64,000 nucleotides of DNA. Source: Galeruca laticollis. Taxonomy: Eukaryota > Arthropoda > Insecta > Coleoptera > Chrysomelidae. Each line of letters begins with the position of its first letter. The stretch's first letter is position 1. Made by a program: the position numbers and the translations under genes. Below the pieces are notes generated by a model. That model did no database searches and had not been told where the DNA came from. It was given only the letters and a program-made list of their open reading frames with translations. The stretch lies in NCBI GenBank assembly GCA_963921935.1, contig OY998185.1, positions 59,163,717-59,227,716 on the forward strand, written 5' to 3'. This document shows, in pieces, positions 14,801-29,800 of the stretch.

Positions 14801-17800
14801 CCTCTTTATCCAGTACTCTAAGTTTGACGCAATAACTTCTGAATCGCATCATTGTAGTCCACTCCTGATTCTTTTCCATAGGTTGGACCTATTACTGTAA
14901 TTTGGTAGAAAATTAAATGAATACTTCTATTAATTTAATCTGCGCGATTTTTTATATGAAGGCATGTTTTCGTTTAACTTAATTGCTCTGCTATTATTTG
15001 AAACATTTATTTTATTGAAAAATGAACAACACCAGTCGATTTGTGGTACTAAAGAACCCAATTTCTCATAATTTCAGTATTTTTTGAGAGGAAAAATATT
15101 TTCCGACAAATATGTACCTGAACTATAGTATGGAAAACATTGCATTTTTTGCAATTCCTCAAAAATATATTTTTGTCCTATTTCCCTCTAGAAAATGTTC
15201 AATTAGATGAAATTACGTCTTAAATCGGTGGGTGACTTAATTGATATCTCAACTCTACTATTTTTTCAGTAACCATGTATATTTGATTTTACCCCTCTTT
15301 ATCCAGTACTCTAAGTTTGACGCAATAACTTCTGAATCGCATCATTGTAGTGCACTCCTGATTTTTTTCCATAGGTTAGACCTATTACTGTAATTGGGTA
15401 GAAAATTAAATGAATACTTCTATTATTTTGATCTGCGCGATTTTTTATATGAAGGCATGTTTTCGTTTATCTTAATTGCTCTGCTATTATTTGAAACATT
15501 TATTTTATTGAAAAATGAACAACACCAGTCGATTTGTCGTACTAAAGAACCCAATTTCTCATAATTTCAGTATTTTTTGAGAGGAAAAATATTTTCTGAC
15601 AAATATGTATGGAAAACATTTCATTTTTTGCAATTCCTCAAAAATATATTTTCGTCCTATCTCCCTCTAGAAAATGTTCAATTAGATGAAATTACGTTTT
15701 AAATCGGTGGGTGACTTAATTAATATCCCAACTCTACTATTTTTTCAGTAACCATGTATATTTGACTTTACCCCTCTTTATCCAGTACTCTAAGTTTGAC
15801 GCAATAACTTCTGAATCGCATCATTGCAGTGCACTCCTGATTCTTTTCCATAGGTTGGACCTATTACTGTAATTTGGTAGAAAATTAAATGAATACTTCT
15901 ATTATTTTGATCTGCGCGATTTTTTATATGAAGGCATGTTTTCGTTTAACTTAATTGCTCTGCTATTATTTGAAACATTTATTTTATTGAAAAATGAACA
16001 CCAGTCGATTTGTCGTACTAAAGAACCCAATTTCTCATAATTTCAGTATTTTTTGAGAGGAAAAATATTTTCCGACAAATATGTACCTGAACTATAGTAT
16101 GGAAAACATTGCATTTTTTGCAATTCCTCAAAAATATATTTTTGTCCTATTTCCCTCTAGAAAATGTTCAATTAGATGAAATTACGTCTTAAATCGGTGG
16201 GTGACTTAATTGATATCTCAACTCTACTATTTTTTCAGTAACCATGTATATTTGATTTTACCCCTCTTTATCCAGTACTCTAAGTTTGACGCAATAACTT
16301 CTGAATCGCATCATTGTAGTGCACTCCTGATTTTTTTCCATAGGTTAGACCTATTACTGTAATTGGGTAGAAAATTAAATGAATACTTCTATTATTTTGA
16401 TCTGCGCGATTTTTTATATGAAGGCATGTTTTCGTTTATCTTAATTGCTCTGCTATTATTTGAAACATTTATTTTATTGAAAAATGAACAACACCAGTCG
16501 ATTTGTCGTACTAAAGAACCCAATTTCTCATAATTTCAGTATTTTTTGAGAGGAAAAATATTTTCTGACAAATATGTACCTGAACTATAGTATGGAAAAC
16601 ATTGCATTTTTTGCAATTCCTCAAAAATATATTTTTGTCCTATCTCCCTCTAGAAAATGTTCAATTAGATGAAATTACGTTTTAAATCGGTGGGTGACTT
16701 AATTAATATCCCAACTCTACTATTTTTCCAGTAACCATGTATATTTGATTTTACCCCTCTTTATCCAGTACTCTAAGTTTGACGCAATAACTTCTGAATC
16801 GCATCATTGTAGTGCACTCCTGATTCTTTCCCATAGGTTGGACCTATTACTGTAATTTGGTAGAAAATTAAATGAATACTTCTATTATTTTGATCTGCGC
16901 GATTTTTTATATGAAGGCATGTTTTCGTTTAACTTAATTGCTCTGCTATTATTTGAAACATTTATTTTATTGAAAAATTAACAACACCAGTCGATTTGTC
17001 GTACTAAAGAACCCAATTTCTCATAATTTCAGTATTTTTTGAGAGGAAAAATAGTTTCCAACAAATATGTACCTGAACTATAGTATGGAAAACATTTCAT
17101 TTTTTGCAATTCCTCTAAAATATATTTTTGTCCTATCTCCCTCTAGAAAATGTTCAATTAGATAAAATAACGTCTTAAATCGGTGGGTGACTTAATTGAT
17201 ATCCCAACTCTACTATTTTTTCAGTAACCATGTATATTTGATTTTACCCCTCTTTATCCAGTACCCTAAGTTTGACGCAATAACTTCTGAATCGCATCAT
17301 TGTAGTGCACTCCTGATTCTTTTCCATAGGTTGGACCTATTACTGTAATTTGGTAGAAAATTAAATGAATACTTCTATTATTTTGATCTGCGCGATTTTT
17401 TATATGAAGGCATGTTTTCGTTTAACTTAATTGCTCTGCTATTATTTGAAACATTTATTTTATTGAAAAATGAACAACACCAGTCGATTTGTCGTACTAA
17501 AGAACCCAATTTCTCATAATTTCAGTATTTTTTGAGAGGAAAAATATTTTCCGACAAATATGTACCTGAACTATAGTATGGAAAACATTTCATTTTTTGC
17601 AATTCCTCAAAAATATATTTTTGTCCTATCTCCCTCTAGAAAATATTCAATTAGATAAAATTACGTCTTAAATCGGTGGGTGACTTAATTGATATCCCAA
17701 CTCTACTATTTTTTCAGTAACCATGTATATTTGATTTTACCCCTCTTTATCCAGTACTCTAAGTTTGACGCAATAACTTCTGAATCGCATCATTGTAGTG

Positions 17801-17999
17801 CACTCCTGATTTTTTTCCATAGGTTGGACCTATCACTGTAATTGGGTAGAAAATTAAATGAATACTTCTATTATTTTGATCTGCGCGATTTTTTATATGA
17901 AGGCATGTTTTCGTTTAACTTAATTGCTCTGCTATTATTTGAAACATCTATTTTATTGAAAAATGAACAACACCAGTCGATTTGTCGTACTAAAGAACC

Positions 18000-20900
18000 C
18001 AATTTCTCATAATTTCAGTATTTTTTGAGAGGAAAAATATTTTCCGACAAATATGTACCTGAACTATAGTATGGAAAACATTTCATTTTTTGCAATTCCT
18101 CAAAAATATATTTTTGTCCTATCTCCCTCTAGAAAATGTTCAATTAGATAAAATTACGTCTAAAATCGGTGGGTGACTTAATTGATATCCCAACTCTACT
18201 ATTTTTTCAGTAACCATGTATATTTGATTTTACCCCTCTTTATCCAGTACCCTAAGTTTGACGCAATAACTTCTGAATCGCATCATTGTAGTGCACTCCT
18301 GATTCTTTTCCATAGGTTGGACCTATTACTGTAATTTGGTAGAAAATTAAATGAATACTTCTATTATTTTGATCTGCGCGATTTTTTATATGAAGGCATG
18401 TTTTCGTTTAACTTAATTGCTCTGCTATTATTTGAAACATTTATTTTATTGAAAAATGAACAACACCAGTCGATTTGTCGTACTAAAGAACCCAATTTCT
18501 CATAATTTCAGTATTTTTTGAGAGGAAAAATATTTTCCGACAAATATGTACCTGAACTATAGTATGGAAAACATTTCATTTTTTGCAATTCCTCAAAAAT
18601 ATATTTTTGTCCTATCTCCCTCTAGAAAATATTCAATTAGATAAAATTACGTCTTAAATCGGTGGGTGACTTAATTGATATCCCAACTCTACTATTTTTT
18701 CAGTAACCATGTATATTTGATTTTACCCCTCTTTATCCAGTACTCTAAGTTTGACGCAATAACTTCTGAATCGCATCATTGTAGTGCACTCCTGATTTTT
18801 TTCCATAGGTTGGACCTATTACTGTAATTGGGTAGAAAATTAAATGAATACTTCTATTATTTTGATCTGCGCGATTTTTTATATGAAGGCATGTTTTCGT
18901 TTAACATAATTGCTCTGCTATTATTTAAACATTTATTTTATTGAAAAATGAACAACACCAGTCGATTTGTCGTACTAAAGAACCCAATTTCTCATAATTT
19001 CAGTATTTTTTGAGAGGAAAAATATTTTCCGACAAATATATACCTGAACTATAGTATGGAAAACATTTCATTTTTTGCAATTCCTCAAAAATATATTTTT
19101 GTCCTATCTCCCTCTAGAAAATGTTCAATTAGATAAAATTACGTCTTAAATCGGTGGGTGACTTAATTAATATCCCAACTCTCCTATTTTTTCAGTAACC
19201 ATGTATATTTGATTTTACCCCTCTTTATCCAGTACTCAAGTTTGACGCAATAACTTCTGAATCGCATCATTGTAGTGCACTCCTGATTTTTTTCTATAGG
19301 TTGGACCTATTACTGTAATTTGGTAGAAAATTAAATGAATACTTCTATTATTTTGATCTGCGCGATTTTTTATATGAAGGCATGTTTTCGTTTAACTTAA
19401 TTGCTCTGCTATTATTTGAAACATTTATTTTATTGAAAAATGAACAACACCAGTCGATTTGTCGTACTAAAGAACCCAATTTCTCATAATTTCAGTATTT
19501 TTTGAGAGGAAAAATATTTTCCGACAAATATGTACCTGAACTATAGTATGGAAAACATTGCATTTTTTGCAATTCCTCAAAAATATATTTTTGTCCAATT
19601 TCCCTCTAGAAAATGTTCAATTAGATGAAATTACGTCTTAAATCGGTGGATGACTTAATTGATATCTCAACTCTACTATTTTTTCAGTAACCATGTATAT
19701 TTGATTTTACCCCTCTTTATCCAGTACTCTAAGTTTGACGCAATAACTTCTGAATCGCATCATTGTAGTGCACTCCTGATTTTTTTCCATAGGTTAGACC
19801 TATTACTGTAATTGGGTAGAAAATTAAATGAATACTTCTATTATTTTGATCTGCGCGATTTTTTATATGAAGGCATGTTTTCGTTTATCTTAATTGCTCT
19901 GCTATTATTTGAAACATTTATTTTATTGAAAAATGAACAACACCAGTCGATTTGTCGTACTAAAGAACCCAATTTCTCATAATTTCAGTATTTTTTGAGA
20001 GGAAAAATATTTTCCGACAAATATGTACCTGAACTATAGTATGGAAAACATTTCATTTTTTGCAATTCCTCAAAAATATATTTTTGTCCTATCTCCCTCT
20101 AGAAAATGTTCAATTAGATAAAATTACGTCTTAAATCGGTGGGTGACTTAATTGATATCCCAACTCTACTATTTTTTCAGTAACCATGTATATTTGATTT
20201 TACCCCTCTTTATCCAGTACTCTAAGTTTGACGCAATAACTTCTGAATCGCATCATTGTAGTGCACTCCTGATTTTTTTCCATAGGTTGGTTACTGTAAT
20301 TGGGTAGAAAATTAAATGAATACTTCTATTATTTTGATCTGCGCGATTTTTTATATGAAGGCATGTTTTCGTTTAACTTAATTGCTCTGCTATCATTTGA
20401 AACATCTATTTTATTGAAAAATGAACAACACCAGTCGATTTGTCGTACTAAAGAACCCAATTTCTCATAATTTAAGTATTTTTTGAGAGGAAAAATATTT
20501 TCCGACAAATATGTACCTGAACTACAGTATGGAAAACATTTCATTTTTTGCAATTCCTCAAAAATATATTTTTGTCCTATCTCCTTCTAGAAAATGTTCA
20601 ATTAGATGAAATTACGTTTTAAATCGGTGGGTGACTTAATTAATATCCCAACTCCACTATTTTTTCAGTAACCATGTATATTTGACTTTACCCCTCTTTA
20701 TCCAGTACTCTAAGTTTGACGCAATAACTTCTGAATCGCATCATTGTAGTGCACTCCTGATTCTTTTCCATAGGTTGGACCTATTACTGTAATTTGGTAG
20801 AAAATTAAATGAATACTTCTATTATTTTGATCTGCGCGATTTTTTATATGAAGGCATGTTTTCGTTTAACTTAATTGCTCTGCTATTATTTGAAACATTT

Positions 20901-23900
20901 ATTTTATTGAAGAATGAACAACACCAGTCGATTTGTCGTACTAAAGAACCCAATTTCTCATAATTTCAGTATTTTTTGAAAGGAAAAATATTTTCCGACA
21001 AATATGTACCTGAACTATAGTATGGAAAACATTTCATTTTTTGCAATTCCTCAAAAATATATTTTTGTCCTATCTCCCTCTAGAAAATGTTCAATTAGAT
21101 GAAATTACGTCTTAAATCGGTGGGTGACTTAATTGATATCTCAACTCTACTATTTTTTCAGTAACCATGTATATTTGATTTTACCCCTCTTTATCCAGTA
21201 CTCTAAGTTTGACGCAATAACTTCTGAATCGCATCATTGTAGTGCACTCCTGATTTTTTTCCATAGGTTAGACCTATTACTGTAATTGGGTAGAAAATTA
21301 AATGAATACTTCTATTATTTTGATCTGCGCGATTTTTTATATGAAGGCATGTTTTCGTTTATCTTAATTGCTCTGCTATTATTTGAAACATTTATTTTAT
21401 TGAAAAATGAACAACACAAGTCGATTTGTCGTACTAAAGAACCCAATTTCTCATAATTTCAGTATTTTTTGAGAGGAAAAATATTTTCCGACAAATATGT
21501 ACCTGAACTATAGTATGGAAAACATTTCATTTTTTGCAATTCCTCAAAAATATATTTTTGTCCTATCTCCCTCTAGAAAATGTTCAATTAGATAAAATTA
21601 CGTCTTAAATCGGTGGGTGACTTAATTGATATCCCAACTCTACTATTATTTCAGTAACCATGTATATTTGATTTTACCCCTCTTTATCCAGTACTCTAAG
21701 TTTGACGCAATAACTTCTGAATCGCATCATTGTAGTGCACTCCTGATTTTTTTCCATAGGTTGGACCTATTACTGTAATTGGGTAGAAAATTAAATGAAT
21801 ACTTCTATAATTTTGATCTGCGCGATTTTTTATATGAAGGCATGTTTTCGTTTAACTTAATTGCTCTGCTATTATTTGAAACATTTATTTTATTGAAAAA
21901 TGAACAACACCAGTCGATTTGTCGTACTAAAGAACCCAATTTCTCATAATTTCAGTATTTTTTGAGAGGAAAAATATTTTCCGACAAATATGTACCTGAA
22001 CTATAGTATGGAAAACATTTCATTTTTTGCAATTCCTCAAAAATATATTTTTGTCCTATCTCCCTCTAGAAAATGTTCAATTAGATAAAATTACGTCTAA
22101 AATCGGTGGGTGACTTAATTGATATCCCAACTCTACTATTTTTTCAGTAACCATGTATATTTGATTTTACCCCTCTTTATCCAGTACCCTAAGTTTGACG
22201 CAATAACTTCTGAATCGCATCATTGTAGTGCACTCCTGATTCTTTTCCATAGGTTGGACCTATTACTGTAATTTGGTAGAAAATTAAATGAATACTTCTA
22301 TTATTTTGATCTGCGCGATTTTTTATATGAAGGCATGTTTTCGTTTAACTTAATTGCTCTGCTATTATTTGAAACATTTATTTTATTGAAAAATGAACAA
22401 CACCAGTCGATTTGTCGTACTAAAGAACCCAATTTCTCATAATTTCAGTATTTTTTGAGAGGAAAAATATTTTCCGACAAATATGTACCTGAACTATAGT
22501 ATGGAAAACATTTCATTTTTTGCAATTCCTCAAAAATATATTTTTGTCCTATCTCCCTCTAGAAAATATTCAATTAGATAAAATTACGTCTTAAATCGGT
22601 GGATGACTTAATTGATATCCCAACTCTACTATTTTTTCAGTAACCATGTATATTTGATTTTACCCCTCTTTATCCAGTACTCTAAGTTTGACGCAATAAC
22701 TTCTGAATCGCATCATTGTAGTGCACTCCTGATTTTTTTCCATAGGTTGGACCTATTACTGTAATTGGGTAGAAAATTAAATGAATACTTCTATTATTTT
22801 GATCTGCGCGATTTTTTATATGAAGGCATGTTTTCGTTTAACATAATTGCTCTGCTATTATTTAAACATTTATTTTATTGAAAAATGAACAACACCAGTC
22901 GATTTGTCGTACTAAAGAACCCAATTTCTCATAATTTCAGTATTTTTTGAGAGGAAAAATATTTTCCGACAAATATATACCTGAACTATAGTATGGAAAA
23001 CATTTCATTTTTTGCAATTCCTCAAAAATATATTTTTGTCCTATCTCCCTCTAGAAAATGTTCAATTAGATAAAATTACGTCTTAAATCGGTGGGTGACT
23101 TAATTAATATCCCAACTCTCCTATTTTTTCAGTAACCATGTATATTTGATTTTACCCCTCTTTATCCAGTACTCAAGTTTGACGCAATAACTTCTGAATC
23201 GCATCATTGTAGTGCACTCCTGATTTTTTTCTATAGGTTGGACCTATTACTGTAATTTGGTAGAAAATTAAATGAATACTTCTATTATTTTGATCTGCGC
23301 GATTTTTTATATGAAGGCATGTTTTCGTTTAACTTAATTGCTCTGCTATTATTTGAAACATTTATTTTATTGAAAAATGAACAACACCAGTCGATTTGTC
23401 GTACTAAAGAACCCAATTTCTCATAATTTCAGTATTTTTTGAGAGGAAAAATATTTTCCGACAAATATGTACCTGAACTATAGTATGGAAAACATTGCAT
23501 TTTTTGCAATTCCTCAAAAATATATTTTTGTCCAATTTCCCTCTAGAAAATGTTCAATTAGATGAAATTACGTCTTAAATCGGTGGATGACTTTATTGAT
23601 ATCTCAACTCTACTATTTTTTCAGTAACCATGTATATTTGATTTTACCCCTCTTTATCCAGTACTCTAAGTTCGACGCAATAACTTCTGAATCGCATCAT
23701 TGTAGTGCACTCCTGATTTTTTTCCATAGGTTAGACCTATTACTGTAATTGGGTAGAAAATTAAATGAATACTTCTATTATTTTGATCTGCGCGATTTTT
23801 TATATGAAGGCATGTTTTCGTTTATCTTAATTGCTCTGCTATTATTTGAAACATTTATTTTATTGAAAAATGAACAACACCAGTCGATTTGTCGTACTAA

Positions 23901-25587
23901 AGAACCCAATTTCTCATAATTTCAGTATTTTTTGAGAGGAAAAATATTTTCCGACAAATATGTACCTGAACTATAGTATGGAAAACATTTCATTTTTTGC
24001 AATTCCTCAAAAATATATTTTTGTCCTATCTCCCTCTAGAAAATGTTCAATTAGATAAAATTACGTCTTAAATCGGTGGGTGACTTAATTGATATCCCAA
24101 CTCTACTATTTTTTCAGTAACCATGTATATTTGATTTTACCCCTCTTTATCCAGTACTCTAAGTTTGACGCAATAACTTCTGAATCGCATCATTGTAGTG
24201 CACTCCTGATTTTTTTCCATAGGTTGGTTACTGTAATTGGGTAGAAAATTAAATGAATACTTCTATTATTTTGATCTGCGCGATTTTTTATATGAAGGCA
24301 TGTTTTCGTTTAACTTAATTGCTCTGCTATCATTTGAAACATCTATTTTATTGAAAAATGAACTACACCAGTCGATTAGTCGTACTAAAGAACCCAATTT
24401 CTCATAATTTAAGTATTTTTTGAGAGGAAAAATATTTTCCGACAAATATGTACCTGAACTACAGTATGGAAAACATTTCATTTTTTGCAATTCCTCAAAA
24501 ATATATTTTTGTCCTATCTCCTTCTAGAAAATGTTCAATTAGATGAAATTACGTTTTAAATCGGTGGGTGACTTAATTAATATCCCAACTCCACTATTTT
24601 TTCAGTAACCATGTATATTTGACTTTACCCCTCTTTATCCAGTACTCTAAGTTTGACGCAATAACTTCTGAATCGCATCATTGTAGTGCACTCCTGATTC
24701 TTTTCCATAGGTTGGACCTATTACTGTAATTTGGTAGAAAATTAAATGAATACTTCTATTATTTTGATCTGCGCGATTTTTTATATGAAGGCATGTTTTC
24801 GTTTAACTTAATTGCTCTGCTATTATTTGAAACATTTATTTTATTGAAGAATGAACAACACCAGTCGATTTGTCGTACTAAAGAACCCAATTTCTCATAA
24901 TTTCAGTATTTTTTGAAAGGAAAAATATTTTCCGACAAATATGTACCTGAACTATAGTATGGAAAACATTTCATTTTTTGCAATTCCTCAAAAATATATT
25001 TTTGTCCTATCTCCCTCTAGAAAATGTTCAATTAGATGAAATTACGTCTTAAATCGGTGGGTGACTTAATTGATATCTCAACTCTACTATTTTTTCAGTA
25101 ACCATGTATATTTGATTTTACCCCTCTTTATCCAGTACTCTAAGTTTGACGCAATAACTTCTGAATCGCATCATTGTAGTGCACTCCTGATTTTTTTCCA
25201 TAGGTTAGACCTATTACTGTAATTGGGTAGAAAATTAAATGAATACTTCTATTATTTTGATCTGCGCGATTTTTTATATGAAGGCATGTTTTCGTTTATC
25301 TTAATTGCTCTGCTATTATTTGAAACATTTATTTTATTGAAAAATGAACAACACCAGTCGATTTGTCGTACTGAAGAACCCAATTTCTCATAATTTCAGT
25401 ATTTTTTGAGAGGAAAAATATTTTCCGACAAATATGTACCTGAACTATAGTATGGAAAACATTTCATTTTTTGCAATTCCTCAAAAATATATTTTTGTCC
25501 TATCTCCCTCTAGAAAATGTTCAATTAGATAAAATTACGTCTTAAATCGGTGGGTGACTTAATTGATATCCCAACTCTACTATTTTT
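18000..25587 (+). repeat. Higher-order repeat: tandem duplication of about 3937 bp (8 monomers)
   Basis: Two adjacent blocks share private variants at a constant offset of 3937 bp, that is 8 monomers less small shared deletions. Pairs include cgtctaaaatcgg (about 18158 and 22095), acataattgctctg with a missing g in ttatttaaac (18904 and 22841), the shared deletion ggttggttactg (about 20287 and 24224), a 74-codon ORF (20329 and 24266) and tgaaaggaaaaat (about 20979 and 24916). The match fades before about 18 kb, and past about 21.6/25.6 kb single-base variants differ, so the ends are approximate. The copies have since acquired private changes, for example acacaagtcg only at 21413. Confidence 0.85.
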
Positions 25588-26899
25588 TCAGTAACCATGT
25601 ATATTTGATTTTACCCCTCTTTATCCAGTACCCTAAGTTTGACGCAATAACTTCTGAATCGCATCATTGTAGTGCACTCCTAATTCTTTTCCATAGGTTG
25701 GACCTATTACTGTAATTTGGTAGAAAATTAAATGAATACTTCTATTATTTTGATCTGCGCGATTTTTTATATGAAGGCATGTTTTCGTTTAACTTAATTG
25801 CTCTGCTATTATTTGAAACATTTATTTTATTGAAAAATGAACAACACCAGTCGATTTGTCGTACTAAAGAACCCAATTTCTCATAATTTCAGTATTTTTT
25901 GAGAGGAAAAATATTTTCCGACAAATATGTACCTGAACTATAGTATGGAACACATTTTATTTTTTGCAATTCCTCAAAAATATATTTTTATCCTATCTCC
26001 CTCTAGAAAATGTTCAATTAGATAAAATTACGTCTTAAATCGGTGGGTGACTTAATTGATATCCCAACTCTACTATTTTTTCAGTAACCATGTATATTTG
26101 ATTTTACCCCTCTTTATCCAGTACTCTAAGTTTGACGCAATAACTTCTGAATCGCATCATTGTAGTGCACTCCTGATTTTTTTCCATAGGTTGGACCTAT
26201 TACTGTAATTGGGTAGAAAATTAAATGAATACTTCTATTATTTTGATCTGCGCGATTTTTTATATGAAGGCATGTTTTCGTTTAACTTAATTGCTCTGCT
26301 ATTATTTGAAACATTTATTTTATTGAAAAATGAACAACACCAGTCGATTTGTCGTACTAAAGAACCCAATTTCTCATAATTTCAGTATTTTTTGAGAGGA
26401 AAAATATTTTCCGACAAATATGTACCTGAACTATAGTATGGAAAACATTTCATTTTTTGCAATTCCTCAAAAATATATTTTTGTCCTATCTCCCTCTAGA
26501 AAATGTTCAATTAGATGAAATTACGTTTTAAATCGGTGGGTGACTTAATTAATATCCCAACTCTACTATTTTTTCAGTAACCATGTATATTTGACTTTAC
26601 CCCTCTTTATCCAGTACTCTAAGTTTGACGCAATAACTTCTGAATCGCATCATTGTAGTGCACTCCTGATTCTTTTCCATAGGTTGGACCTATTACTGTA
26701 ATTTGGTAGAAAATTAAATGAATACTTCTATTATTTTGATCGGCGCGATTTTTTATATGAAGGCATGTTTTCGTTTAACTTAATTGCTCTGCTATTATTT
26801 GAAACATTTATTTTATTGAAAAATGAACAACACCAGTCGATTTGTCGTACTAAAGAACCCAATTTCTCATAATTTCAGTATTTTTTGAGAGGAAAAATA

Positions 26900-29800
26900 T
26901 TTTCCGACAAATATGTACCTGAACATTTCATTTTTTGCAATTCCTCAAAAATATATTTTTGTCCTATCTCTCTCTAGAAAATGTTCAATTAGATGAAATT
27001 ACGTTTTAAATCGGTGGGTGACTTAATTAATATCCCAACTCTACTATTTTTTCAGCAACCATGTATATTTGACTTTACCCCTCTTTATCCAGTACTCTAA
27101 GTTTGACGCAATAACTTCTGAATCGCATCATTGTAGTGCACTCCTGATTCTTTTCCATAGGTTGGACCTATTACTGTAATTTGGTAGAAAATTAAATGAA
27201 TACTTCTATTATTTTGATCTGCGCGATTTTTTATATGAAGGCATGTTTTCGTTTAACTTAATTGCTCTGCTATTATTTGAAACATTTATTTTATTGAAAA
27301 ATGAACAACACCAGTCGATTTGTCGTACTAATGAACCCAATTTCTCATAATTTCAGTATTTTTTGAGAGGAAAAATATTTTCCGACAAATATGTACCTGA
27401 ACTATAGTATGGAAAGCCTTGCATTTTTTGCAATTCCTCAAAAATATATTTTTGTCCTATCTCCCTCTGTAAAATGTTCAATTAGATGAAATTACGTCTT
27501 AAATCGGTGGGTGACTTAATTGATATCTCAACTCTACTATTTTTTCAGTAACCATGTATATTTGATTTTACCCCTCTTTATCCTGTACCCTAAGTTTGAC
27601 GCAATAACTTCTGAATCGCATCATTGTAGTGCACTCCTGATTCTTTTCCATAGGTTGGACCTATTACTGTAATTTGGTAGAAAATTAAATGAATACTTCT
27701 ATTATTTTGATCTGCGCGATTTTTTATATGGAGGCATGTTTTCGTTTAACTTAATTGCTCTGCTATTATTTGAAACATTTATTTTATTGAAAAATGAACA
27801 ACACCAGTCGATTTGTCGTACTATAGAACCCAATTTCTCATAATTTCAGTATTTTTTGAGAGGAAAAATATTTTCCGACAAATATGTACCTGAACATTTC
27901 ATTTTTTGCAATTCCTCAAAAATATATTTTTGTCCTATCTCCCTCTAGAAAATGTTCAATTAGATAAAATTACGTCTTAAATCGGTGGGTGACTTAATTG
28001 ATAGCCCAACTCTACTATTTTTTCAGTAACCATGTATATTTGATTTTACCCCTCTTTATCCAGTACTCTAAGTTTGACGCAATAACTTCTGAATCGCATC
28101 ATTGTAGTGCACTCCTGATTCTTTTCAATAGGTTGGACCTATTACCGTAATTTGGTAGAAAATTAAATGAATACTTCTATTATTTTGATCTGCGCGATTT
28201 TTTATATGAAGGCATGTTTTCGTTTAACTTAATTGCTCTGCTATTATTTGAAACATTTATTTTATTGAAAAGTGAACAACACCAGTCGATTTGTCGTTCT
28301 AAAGAACCCAATTTCTCATAATTTCAGTATTTTTTGAGAGGAAAAATATTTTCCGACAAATATGTACCTGAACTATAGTATGGAAAACATTTCATTTTCT
28401 GCAATTCCTCAAAAATATATTTTTGTCCTATCTCCCTCTAGAAAATGTTCAATTAGATAAAATTACGTCTTAAATCGGTGGGTGACTTAATTGATATCCC
28501 AACTCTACTATTTTTTCAGTAACCATGTATATTTGATTTTACCCCTCTTTATCCAGTACCCTAAGTTTGACGCAATAACTTCTGAATCGCATCATTGTAG
28601 TGCACTCCTGATTCTTTTCCATAGGTTGGACCTATTACTGTAATTTGGTAGAAAATTAAATGAATACTTCTATTATTTTGATCTGCGCGATTTTTTATAT
28701 GAAGGCATGTTTTCGTTTAACTTAATTGCTCTGCTATTATTTGAAACATTTATTTTATTGAAAAATGAACAACACCAGTCGATTTGTCGTACTAAAGAAC
28801 CCAATTTCTCATAATTTCAGTATTTTTTGAGAGGAAAAATATTTTCCGACAAATATGTACCTGAACTATAGTATGGAAAACATTTCATTTTTTGCAATTC
28901 CTCAAAAATATATTTTTGTCCTATCTCCCTCTAGAAAATGTTCAATTAGATGAAATTACGTCTTAAATCGGTGGGTGACTTAATTGATATCCCAACTCTA
29001 CTATTTTTTCAGTAACCATGTATATTTGATTTTACCCCTCTTTATCCAGTACTCTAAGTTTGACGCAATAACTTCTGAATCGCATCATTGTAGTGCACTC
29101 CTGATTCTTTTCCATAGGTTGGACCTATTACTGTAATTTGGTAGACAATTAAATGAATACTTCTATTATTTTGATCGGCGCGATTTTTTATATGAAGGCA
29201 TGTTTTCGTTTAACTTAATTGCTCTGCTATTATTTGAAACATTTATTTTATTGAAAAATGAACAACACCAGTCGATTTGTCGTACTAAAGAACCCAATTT
29301 CTCATAATTTCAGTATTTTTTGAGAGGAAAAATATTTTCCGACAAATATGTACCTGAACTATAGTATGGAAAACATTTCATTTTTTGCAATTCCTCAAAA
29401 ATATATTTTTGTCCTATCTCCCTCTAGAAAATGTTCAATTAGATAAAATTACGTCTTAAATCGGTGGGTGACTTAATTAATATCCCAACTCTCCTATTTT
29501 TTCAGTAACCATGTATATTTGATTTTACCCCTCTTTATCCAGTACTCTAAGTTTGACGCAATAACTTCTGAATCGCATCATTGTAGTGCACTCCTGATTT
29601 TTTTCCATAGGTTGGACCTATTACTGTAATTTGGTAGAAAATTAAATGAATACTTCTATTATTTTGATCTGCGCGATTTTTTATATGAAGGCATGTTTTC
29701 GTTTAACTTAATTGCTCTGCTATTATTTGAAACATTTATTTTATTGAAAAATGAACAACACCAGTCGATTTGTCGTACTAAAGAACCCAATTTCTCATAA

